Source of the DNA: Candidatus Wallbacteria bacterium
Lineage (GTDB): Bacteria; Muiribacteriota; JAQTZZ01
Direction: 5' to 3'
Length of the DNA stretch: 6,241 nucleotides
NCBI GenBank assembly: GCA_028711905.1
Contig: JAQTRI010000228.1
Coordinates: forward strand, 1-6,241
Part shown: positions 1-5,695 of the stretch, one piece after another
Position numbering within the stretch: the stretch's first letter is position 1
How the letters are laid out: every line of letters starts with the position of its first letter
The notes under the pieces: generated by a model
Database searches by the model: none
What the model was told of the DNA's origin: nothing
The model's input: only the letters and a program-made list of their open reading frames with translations
Translations under genes and position numbers: made by a program

Positions 1-1165
1 AAAGCCTTTTGCCAGAGTCAATGGCAGTGGAAAGCATGTCAACTGGTCATTGTCTGCTGACGGTGAGAATCTGCTGGAACCCGGAGACGACCCGGGAAAA
101 AATCTGCAGTTCCTGACTTTTTTAGTAGCCTGCGTGCGCGCGGCATATCTTTACGCCCCTGTACTGAGAGCCAGCGTAGCTTATGCCGCCAATGATCACC
201 GCCTTGGCGGGCACGAGGCTCCTCCGGCTATCTTCTCGGTTTTCCTCGGCCGGCAGCTGACTTATGTACTGCAGATGATCGAAGATGGGCAGGTGCAGCC
301 AAAGAAGATTGATGAAACAATCAACCTGGGAATTTCATCCATTCCGAAAATTCCCCGCGACAATACTGACCGGAACCGCACTTCGCCATTCGCTTTTACC
401 GGCAATAAGTTCGAGTTTCGAGCTGTCGGTTCTTCGCAGTCAGTCGCCATCCCTGTGACGGTATTGAATACAAGTGTGTCGGAATCGATTGACTTTCTCT
501 GCCGGAAGATCAGGGACAAGACCGGTGAGGGGTTTGCCTTGTTCGAGGCTGTGATCGCAGTTCTCAAGGAAGTGATTCCTACTGTCAGGCCGATTCTGTT
601 CGAGGGGGATAATTATTCGGATGAGTGGCAGAAAGAAGCCCAGAAGCGTGGTTTGCTCAATCTTCGCACCGCTCCTGAGGCCCTGAAGGCATATGCACTA
701 CCTGAGTGCCGCAAGATGCTCATTGAGTCAGGTGTTTTTTCTGAATCTGAACTCAGCGCGCGTTACCAGGTGGAGATGGAGAAGTATTGCAAGACCCTGC
801 AGATTGAAGGACAGATGGCACTGGAAGTTGCACGCACAAGTATTCTGCCGGTTGCAGTGCGTCACCTCGGCAGGCTGGGAAAAACCATCTCTTCACTTGG
901 CGGGAAGGATAAAGCCGGATTACTTGCCGGAACAGCTGAAAAGCTCTTATCTATGATCAATGAGCTGATCACTTGCATTGATTCTCTTGAGATCGCACTC
1001 GGAGAAACTGCCGGACTGTCCTTAGAAGAGGCCGCAGACAGCAATCGAGTGAAAGTGTTGCCTGAGATGAACCGGCTGCGTAAAGCGGCCGATGCTCTGG
1101 AAACAGTTGTGGATGATGATCTCTGGTCTTTGCCGAAGTATTATGAACTGCTGTTTTACGATTAA
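1..1165 (+). CDS. glnN: glutamine synthetase type III (GSIII), C-terminal part, 5' end outside window
   Basis: ATP-dependent ligation of ammonia to glutamate, giving glutamine; a cytosolic enzyme of nitrogen assimilation. The reading frame is open from base 2, with no stop upstream, so the gene begins outside the window; the TTG at 50 is not the start. 387 residues are visible, against roughly 700 for the family, so about half is present. Numbered from base 2, the GSIII motifs run in order: NGSGKH with NWSL (7-17, nucleotide/glutamate loop), NDHRLGGHEAPPA (64-76), DRNRTSPFAFTGNKFEFR then AVGSS (123-145, active-site arginines), a GSIII-specific C-terminal helical region with RYQVEMEKY (254-262), LPEMNRLRKAADALE (353-367), and a final W-x-x-P-x-Y-x-x-LLF (375-385). 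These long insertions and the tail separate it from GSI and GSII. All motifs visible here look intact. It converges with the radical SAM gene; the stop codons overlap. Its upstream regulation cannot be seen. Confidence 0.96.
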   Translation, partial: KPFARVNGSGKHVNWSLSADGENLLEPGDDPGKNLQFLTFLVACVRAAYLYAPVLRASVAYAANDHRLGGHEAPPAIFSVFLGRQLTYVLQMIEDGQVQPKKIDETINLGISSIPKIPRDNTDRNRTSPFAFTGNKFEFRAVGSSQSVAIPVTVLNTSVSESIDFLCRKIRDKTGEGFALFEAVIAVLKEVIPTVRPILFEGDNYSDEWQKEAQKRGLLNLRTAPEALKAYALPECRKMLIESGVFSESELSARYQVEMEKYCKTLQIEGQMALEVARTSILPVAVRHLGRLGKTISSLGGKDKAGLLAGTAEKLLSMINELITCIDSLEIALGETAGLSLEEAADSNRVKVLPEMNRLRKAADALETVVDDDLWSLPKYYELLFYD

Positions 1166-2922
1166 CGAGTGACCCTGATCACCAGGGGACTTTCCAGAGG
1201 GTGATAGAAACTGCACAGCGGCCTGTAGAATATGCTCAGGCCGTTTTTCCTTTGCGCATTGGCTTTAATGACGAATGAAAGCGTGTTTTCTTTCTTGAGG
1301 GAGACATCGGGAAGCATGAGTTCAAATTGCATTGCTTCGCCGATAGTGTGCACAGGCCTGAAAACTGTTTCAGTCACAGGGGTGTTGTTTAAAAGGATAG
1401 AGACATCCGAGCAGTTTTCGTCTCCCTGAGGCCAGTCAAGCGGATGAGATGCGAAACGACCATGGAGCAGCATCCCGGTCACTGTCTCCGGATTTTTGAT
1501 GCAGAAACTGTATTCCAGTACCCCGCAGTTCCGGCACTTGATGATCGACAGCCCGGTCCGGCACCGGTCAGACCCCTGCCAGTGATAAGCCTCAATGTCA
1601 AATTCGGCTTTGCTGAAACTGTCCGGATGAATGATCAGAAATTCACCGCCACCCTGCCGCCAGAATGGAATCTCCAGTGAGCCTGGAAGGTTTATCATCT
1701 TCCCGGTGATCGAGCGCAGCACATCACGATAAGCTGTCGCATCATGGAACGCTTCAGGCAGAAATGTGATGTTATCTGAGAAAAAATCGTCAAAATCGCG
1801 GGTCAGGATGTGACCCCTTGAGAGCGCTATCTTCTCGGCTGCGTGCCCGGGATGAGGCTGGAACACCTGAAAATCATATCCCCCCGAAGGAGAAAGAGCG
1901 TTGACAGAGCAGCGCAACTCATTCAAAGTTTCGCAGGTTTCACCCGGGCATCCTGCCATGAAGAGCAGGGCCGCAGGGAGATCCAAGTCTCTGCACCAGG
2001 ACAGAACCTGCCGCAGTCTGCCCGGATCATGCTGTTTCCCCAGCAATTTCAGGATCTGCGGATTGGAATGCTCAATTCCGATGGTTACCTTGTGCAATCC
2101 CGCTCTGACTAATAGTTCAAGCAGTTCCAGATTCGCGCTCTCTAAGCGCAGATTAACGCGGAACCTGTATTTTTTTCCGATTAACAGACCTTCGGCAAAG
2201 GCGGACACGAATTCAGGGCAGAAGAGGAAGTCATCATCTTCGATGGCGAAGCAGTCGACTCCGAAATCTGAGGCAATGTAATCCATTTCAGCGAGTGCCT
2301 GCTCTGGAGTACGGAAACGCGGTCTGCCGAAATGTACAGGTGTGGCGCAGAAGGTGCAACTGCCGCTGCATCCGCGGGAGAACATCACAACTGCGGATTT
2401 GCAGCCAAAGGCGTGGTCGAATTCCAGACCGGCATCAGGCAGCAGTTCGCGACTGACAACAGGGAGTGAGGTGATATCTAAGGGTGCGACCAATGCAGGG
2501 GAGAAGCGCGGCCTTGCTCTTTTGATCGCGCCGGCTGGGGCAGGGAATCCTGCCAGAATATCAGAAAGGCCTTGTTCTCCCTCGCCGGTGACAATCCAGT
2601 CGACAGCTGAATTTTCTGAAAACAGGCGGGAGTGGTTCAAACCTGCGCAAGGTCCGCCAAAAATCACGATTTTTTCCGGATATTGAGATTTTACGAGTCC
2701 TGCCAGTTCCAGAGCCCTGGTCATCTGATAGGTCATGCCTGTGAAACCAATGTGCGAGACCTGGGCCGCCAGTTCCAGAAACTCACTGTCATTTCCTGTG
2801 TCGTAGAGAATGCGGACCGGAAGATCTTTTGCCACGAACGCGGCCAGCGCACCCAGCGATAACGAGATACGGGATTGCACCGGGGCTTTTCTTGACGGAG
2901 CTGGAATGACCAGTAGCAGCAT
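1162..2922 (-). CDS. B12-binding-type radical SAM protein with C-terminal beta-sandwich domain
   Basis: 586 residues in three parts. Residues 1-125 look like the Rossmann-type cobalamin-binding domain of B12 radical SAM enzymes: an IGFTGMTYQM strand/turn (58-67), FGGP (88-91) and GEGE (113-116). No DxHxxG cobalt-ligand motif is visible, as in many members of this group. The radical SAM core (about 175-400) has C185-SGS-C189-TF-C192, which binds the 4Fe-4S cluster and S-adenosylmethionine, then IEDDDF (227-232) and a GCPGET loop (324-329). Residues about 440-575 are beta-rich, with a pattern like galactose-binding jelly-rolls (DVSILLNN at 506-513, ELMLPDVSLKKENTLSFVI at 534-552). At the junction four cysteines (454, 463, 466, 474) could bind metal. 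Related enzymes carry out methylations and rearrangements; the substrate is unknown. The ATG is one base after the SGNH stop, with AAAGG 8 bases upstream, so translation is probably coupled. The 3' end overlaps the glnN stop. Confidence 0.9.
   Translation of the reverse strand: MLLLVIPAPSRKAPVQSRISLSLGALAAFVAKDLPVRILYDTGNDSEFLELAAQVSHIGFTGMTYQMTRALELAGLVKSQYPEKIVIFGGPCAGLNHSRLFSENSAVDWIVTGEGEQGLSDILAGFPAPAGAIKRARPRFSPALVAPLDITSLPVVSRELLPDAGLEFDHAFGCKSAVVMFSRGCSGSCTFCATPVHFGRPRFRTPEQALAEMDYIASDFGVDCFAIEDDDFLFCPEFVSAFAEGLLIGKKYRFRVNLRLESANLELLELLVRAGLHKVTIGIEHSNPQILKLLGKQHDPGRLRQVLSWCRDLDLPAALLFMAGCPGETCETLNELRCSVNALSPSGGYDFQVFQPHPGHAAEKIALSRGHILTRDFDDFFSDNITFLPEAFHDATAYRDVLRSITGKMINLPGSLEIPFWRQGGGEFLIIHPDSFSKAEFDIEAYHWQGSDRCRTGLSIIKCRNCGVLEYSFCIKNPETVTGMLLHGRFASHPLDWPQGDENCSDVSILLNNTPVTETVFRPVHTIGEAMQFELMLPDVSLKKENTLSFVIKANAQRKNGLSIFYRPLCSFYHPLESPLVIRVTR
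1219..1248 (+). terminator. intrinsic terminator of glnN, nested in the opposing gene
   Basis: A perfect 7-bp GC-rich inverted repeat, CGGCCTG (1219-1225) and CAGGCCG (1237-1243), encloses an 11-base loop and is followed directly by TTTTT (1244-1248). It lies 54 bases after the glnN stop, in the right orientation to end the glnN transcript. The minus strand has no T-run after the stem, so it should act in one direction only. The same bases encode residues about 559-568 of the radical SAM protein. Confidence 0.75.
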
Positions 2923-2923
2923 T

Positions 2924-4066
2924 TCAGTTACCTTTCCCGGTGATTCCAGGTACCAGTCCGGAGAGGATCAGAAATTCAGCCAGTGCTTCACCAGCGAGCC
3001 TGTGACCCTCAGCATTGGGGTGGCTGGCGATATCACAGGTTTTGAGATCATCTTCAAGATACAGGATTTCATCAGTGTGGTTGCGGTAGGTATCCAGCAG
3101 GTCCAGATATGGGATGGACCTGTCTGAAGCGAAAGAGCGAACCCTGCGGTGTGTCTGGAAATGGGGTGTGCTTTCATAGGTGCTGAAGTCTGTGAAATAC
3201 GGAAAATGAACGATTATCAGGGGTATTCCGTTTGACAGGGACAGGTTGTGCAGCCGTTCCAGAGCTTTGGTGTGACGGTCCTGGTCCGGGAAAAAGATTC
3301 GTGATTCCGGTCTTTTTCCCATGTTCACCATTAGATGCTCTAAGCGCAGAAATAGAAAACGCAGGGCGTAAGAATTATTGAGCAGCGGATCATTGAAGCG
3401 TCCGAAATCCAGAATAAGCGGGATATTTTCCGGCCTGCAGTAGATGAAAGTCAGATAGTCTTTTCCCTCGCGGTAGATCTCAGGTGTCGAGTTGTCATTG
3501 TTCACATAAGCCAGAACGATCAGATCAGGCTCCATGGAAACTCCGTATTTTTCAAGATATGCGGCTTCCTGTTCCGTGTTGAAGCCACCGACACCCGCAT
3601 TGAGCGAGACGACTCGCAGGGATGGATTGTGTTCATTAAGCAGCTGTTCCACCACAAAGGTATAGCCGTATGGAGACTTGCAGCAGACAACAGGATCAGT
3701 CACAGAGTCGCCAAGAAACAGTATTCTGAAAGTTCCAGGTTCCTTTCTGACAGGTATGTGGCGTCCGTAAATGCCGCAGGCATTGTAATCCGGATGTGCC
3801 GGGTTGTGCATGTTTCCGATGTCATCTCCCTCGATGCGGTAGAAGCTGGTGCGGAAGCGGTAGAATTCTGAATCCTGAGGATAGCGGACCAGTTGCTCCT
3901 GCCGCATGACGATGCATGGGAAGAATGAGCGAATGATTATCTCGACCACCAGTATGGCATTGGCAAGGGACAATGCGGTTACAAGAGCGGGAAAGAGAAA
4001 CCTGTGCAGGAATCCGGGAATGCGCTTCGAAAGCGGGTTAAGTTCTTTTTCAGGAAGTTTAGTCAT
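2924..4066 (-). CDS. membrane-anchored SGNH/GDSL-family hydrolase
   Basis: 380 residues. A basic N-terminus is followed by one hydrophobic segment (about 24-47), most likely an uncleaved anchor placing the catalytic domain outside the membrane. SGNH blocks: ILFLGDS (115-121, nucleophile Ser121), NAG (156-158, oxyanion Gly158), YVNND (187-191, Asn190) and a C-terminal D345-IAS-HPNAEGH, with His349 as the likely catalytic base. The usual spacing in the last block is DxxH; here it is DxxxH. The family covers esterases and O-acetyl hydrolases or transferases acting on polysaccharides, peptidoglycan or lipids, so an envelope carbohydrate or lipid ester is a reasonable guess, but the substrate is unknown. 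The frame stays open to 4351, but that extension runs antisense into the signal-peptide gene and crosses both promoters, so I chose the ATG at 4066. No Shine-Dalgarno is seen; a promoter ends 9 bases upstream. First gene of an operon with the radical SAM gene. Confidence 0.88.
   Translation of the reverse strand: MTKLPEKELNPLSKRIPGFLHRFLFPALVTALSLANAILVVEIIIRSFFPCIVMRQEQLVRYPQDSEFYRFRTSFYRIEGDDIGNMHNPAHPDYNACGIYGRHIPVRKEPGTFRILFLGDSVTDPVVCCKSPYGYTFVVEQLLNEHNPSLRVVSLNAGVGGFNTEQEAAYLEKYGVSMEPDLIVLAYVNNDNSTPEIYREGKDYLTFIYCRPENIPLILDFGRFNDPLLNNSYALRFLFLRLEHLMVNMGKRPESRIFFPDQDRHTKALERLHNLSLSNGIPLIIVHFPYFTDFSTYESTPHFQTHRRVRSFASDRSIPYLDLLDTYRNHTDEILYLEDDLKTCDIASHPNAEGHRLAGEALAEFLILSGLVPGITGKGN
2931..2938 (-). 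promoter_or_regulatory. ribosome binding site of the radical SAM gene inside the SGNH gene end
   Basis: On the minus strand GGGAAAGG precedes the ATG at 2922, with 8 bases between AAAGG and the start. It lies in the last codons of the SGNH gene, whose TGA (2926-2924) is one base from the ATG. This supports the chosen start and translational coupling. Confidence 0.6.
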
Positions 4067-4075
4067 GGCAGTTAC

Positions 4076-4104
4076 ATTGTAAAGTCGAGGCCGGGAAAGG
4101 GCAA
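4076..4104 (-). promoter_or_regulatory. sigma-70-type promoter for the SGNH/radical SAM operon
   Basis: Read on the minus strand: -35 TTGCCC (4104-4099, 4 of 6 consensus bases), a 17-base spacer, and -10 TACAAT (4081-4076, 5 of 6). The expected transcription start is near 4068-4070, only a few bases before the ATG at 4066, which would give a nearly leaderless mRNA. This agrees with the absence of a ribosome binding site. Confidence 0.6.
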
Positions 4105-4117
4105 GTTGCGCATGCCC
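4099..4117. repeat. inverted repeat between the divergent promoters (candidate operator)
   Basis: GGGCA (4099-4103) and TGCCC (4113-4117) form 5-bp arms around a 9-base centre. The element covers both divergent -35 boxes, so a dimeric protein bound here could control both operons. The arms are short and GC-rich, so chance is possible. Confidence 0.3.
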
Positions 4118-4134
4118 GGGCAGAGGTATATAAT
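4106..4134 (+). promoter_or_regulatory. sigma-70-type promoter for the LolA-like gene
   Basis: -35 TTGCGC (4106-4111, 3 of 6), a 17-base spacer, and a perfect -10 TATAAT (4129-4134). The predicted start is near 4141, within a run of eight A (4138-4145), leaving a leader of about 30 bases. The -35 box begins two bases after the end of the opposing one. Confidence 0.65.
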
Positions 4135-4151
4135 GATAAAAAAAACATCCA

Positions 4152-4168
4152 TTCCGGACCGGAGGTGA
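4152..4168 (+). promoter_or_regulatory. strong Shine-Dalgarno site overlapped by a small hairpin
   Basis: GGAGGTGA (4161-4168) is fully complementary to the 16S rRNA tail and sits 3 bases before the GTG at 4172 (6 bases counted from GGAGG). This fixes the start. TCCG (4153-4156) can pair with CGGA (4160-4163), hiding the front of the site; the stem is only 4-5 bp. Confidence 0.7.
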
Positions 4169-4171
4169 TCT

Positions 4172-4801
4172 GTGAAAAAATTCACTGCATTGTTGCTGGT
4201 AATCGGCATTGTTTTTGCGCTTTCTGCTGCAGACGGCAAGGAAGTCCTGCTTAAAGCCTTCAATTATATGTCCGATCAGGGAATCAAGAAATACTCCTGC
4301 GAGTTCAAATTTTCCATGCCCAATCCATTTATCGAACGCCTCGTCAGCCACTGGGAAGCCCCTGGAACATCCAAATTTGAAGTTTTTTTCACAGCAACCT
4401 GCCCGGAAGAGCAGAAAGCATTGCTGAAAAATGCTTATCCTGAAGTGACCGACACTGCTCAGCAGGCGTTAGACAAGCTTCTCACAACCATGAAAATCGA
4501 CAGTACCACTGATTCGGGCAAGGCTTATGCTGTAACCCTCCTTCCCCTTGACCCTGCCGGCCAGCTGCAGAAGCTGATCTATGTTCTGGATAAGGACTAT
4601 AAAATCATTGGAACCAGCACAATTTCCGTCAATTCTTCGCAAAAGATGAAGTTCTTTTACACCAAGATCGATGGTTTCACAGTACCTGAGAAGATTGAGA
4701 CCGTGACAAAGGTAACATACAAAAACCCTGTGGATGGCAAGGATATAGATAACGAAACTACCGGGACCACTGAGATGGTCAATTACCAGATCAACAAATA
4801 G
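4172..4801 (+). CDS. secreted LolA-like protein of unknown function
   Basis: 209 residues starting with GTG behind a perfect ribosome binding site. Residues 1-20 are a classic Sec signal peptide: two lysines, a hydrophobic stretch, and Ser-Ala-Ala before Asp21, the likely cleavage point. No lipobox cysteine is present, so the protein should be periplasmic or released. The mature part begins with an amphipathic helix (23-40), then alternating strands; the second half (about 118-209) resembles the LolA/outer-membrane lipoprotein-sorting fold, with an LDKDYKIIGTSTI strand pair (139-151), a DGFTVPEKIE turn (167-176) and an ending YQINK. The LolA assignment rests on pattern only. Family members carry lipoproteins or bind lipid; substrate and partner here are unknown. 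It is the first gene after the divergent promoter, and the HEAT-repeat gene follows 37 bases later with no terminator between. Confidence 0.82.
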   Translation: MKKFTALLLVIGIVFALSAADGKEVLLKAFNYMSDQGIKKYSCEFKFSMPNPFIERLVSHWEAPGTSKFEVFFTATCPEEQKALLKNAYPEVTDTAQQALDKLLTTMKIDSTTDSGKAYAVTLLPLDPAGQLQKLIYVLDKDYKIIGTSTISVNSSQKMKFFYTKIDGFTVPEKIETVTKVTYKNPVDGKDIDNETTGTTEMVNYQINK

Positions 4802-4838
4802 GGAAGGATCTTGTTCCGCCCGTTAACCGGTCGATTCT

Positions 4839-5612
4839 ATGCCAACTGATATGAAGACTAAGTTGTTCGATTCAGATGTAGAGGTCCGCAGGAAAGCCTT
4901 TTGCGGAATGATCGTTTCAGGGGATGTTCCTGAAGGCGAAAAAATCCTGCTGTTCAAGAAAATGGTGGATCTGGAAACCGATCCTGACTTGCGCCCCGCA
5001 GCCAGAAAGCAACTGGAGATTCTTGTTCGTTCTCAGAGTGCCGCACCCGCCGGTCATGCAGATGAAAACACATTGATCCCTTTGAAAAAGGGAAGGCCTG
5101 TATCTCCAAAAAATCCTCTGACATCAGGTACGACCCGGGAAAAACTCGAATATTTAAAAGCATACCTGACTGGCAGGAAACAGATTCAAGGCCAGGATCT
5201 TCTCAAGCATATTTCAGAGGAACAGGATGTGTTTGTTCTTGCCACTCTTGTCAGTTGCATCGGGCGTCTGGGGAGCCCTGAAAACTGTGGAGCTGTCGCT
5301 CCCCTTTTGCAGCACTGGAATCCACGCGTCAGGGCTAATGCTGTTGAAGTGCTGAAAACTCTTGGCAGCACAGACTGGTCCAGGGAAGTGGCACTGCTTC
5401 TGGACGATGAGGATTCTCGCGTACGCGCCAATGCTGCTGTTTATTTTCTCAGCATGGACCCTGACCTGACTGTGAAGATTCTGGCCGGCATGGTCAAATC
5501 CGGCAGGCGAACCCAGATTGAAAGCGCATATCATGTGCTGCGTGAAATGGAAGACGACCGGTTTCTCTCCCTTAAACTGCTGGCTGAGCGGGAGCTTCAA
5601 CACATGGGATAG
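4839..5612 (+). CDS. HEAT-repeat protein
   Basis: 257 residues with no signal peptide or membrane segment, so probably cytosolic. HEAT-type helix pairs are clear in the second half: residues about 129-150, 153-176 (NPRVRANAVEVLKTLG), 184-205 (DSRVRANAAVYFLSM) and 208-238; the repeated D/N-x-x-V-R-x-N-A core is typical. The first 65 residues (DSDVEVRRKA and following) look like a degenerate pair. Residues 66-100 are Pro/Gly/Ser/Lys-rich and probably a flexible linker. Such proteins are usually scaffolds that bind other proteins; no catalytic motif is seen. An in-frame stop at 4824 limits the start to the ATG at 4839 or the one at 4851. Neither has a convincing ribosome binding site, so translation may depend on the upstream gene, 37 bases away. 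Probably co-transcribed with the secreted protein. Confidence 0.85.
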   Translation: MPTDMKTKLFDSDVEVRRKAFCGMIVSGDVPEGEKILLFKKMVDLETDPDLRPAARKQLEILVRSQSAAPAGHADENTLIPLKKGRPVSPKNPLTSGTTREKLEYLKAYLTGRKQIQGQDLLKHISEEQDVFVLATLVSCIGRLGSPENCGAVAPLLQHWNPRVRANAVEVLKTLGSTDWSREVALLLDDEDSRVRANAAVYFLSMDPDLTVKILAGMVKSGRRTQIESAYHVLREMEDDRFLSLKLLAERELQHMG

Positions 5613-5616
5613 TTTC

Positions 5617-5633
5617 TTCAATGATGCATTGAA
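5617..5633. repeat. perfect 7-3-7 palindrome over the -35 box (candidate operator)
   Basis: TTCAATG (5617-5623), ATG, CATTGAA (5627-5633). It begins four bases after the HEAT gene stop and overlaps five of the six bases of the downstream -35 box. No T-run follows on either strand and the stem is AT-rich, so it is a poor terminator; a repressor or activator site is likelier. Confidence 0.45.
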
Positions 5634-5657
5634 AACATGACCGGCCATAGGTACAAT
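5629..5657 (+). promoter_or_regulatory. strong sigma-70-type promoter for the PRPP-synthetase relative
   Basis: -35 TTGAAA (5629-5634, 5 of 6), a 17-base spacer, and -10 TACAAT (5652-5657, 5 of 6). The predicted start is near 5664, giving a leader of about 30 bases. It separates this gene from the HEAT gene upstream. Confidence 0.7.
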
Positions 5658-5685
5658 GCAGCAGAGAACCTATTCCGACCAAAGC

Positions 5686-5693
5686 AGGGGGGA
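5686..5693 (+). promoter_or_regulatory. ribosome binding site of the PRPP-synthetase relative
   Basis: AGGGGGGA lies just before the ATG at 5696. It is purine-rich with rather tight spacing, and it supports this start; the in-frame stop at 5648 leaves no earlier ATG. Confidence 0.5.
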
Positions 5694-5695
5694 TT

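Noticed and set aside
50..52. TTG at 50 as the glutamine synthetase start
   Set aside because: The frame upstream encodes the conserved KPF...NGSGKH motif, so the protein begins before the window.
1173..1187. Hairpin CCCTG-ATCAC-CAGGG just after the glnN stop
   Set aside because: Only 5 bp and no T-run follows; the stem at 1219-1243 is much better.
2140..3350. 13-base identical string (CTCTAAGCGCAGA) at 2140-2152 and 3338-3350
   Set aside because: Both copies encode Leu-Arg-Leu-Glu on the minus strand in helical stretches; two copies with unrelated flanks look like chance.
4067..4351. 95-codon N-terminal extension of the SGNH hydrolase frame up to 4351
   Set aside because: It would run antisense through the signal peptide region and across both promoters, shows no family similarity, and places the membrane anchor in the middle. 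The ATG at 4066 gives a standard anchored SGNH layout.
1..4904. 12-base string AAAGCCTTTTGC at 1-12 and 4893-4904
   Set aside because: Flanks differ, both lie in unrelated coding sequence in use, and no third copy was seen.
5214..5648. 144-codon minus-strand frame opposite the HEAT-repeat gene
   Set aside because: No recognisable domain, no ribosome site, and the plus strand shows clear HEAT repeats, so it is an antisense shadow.
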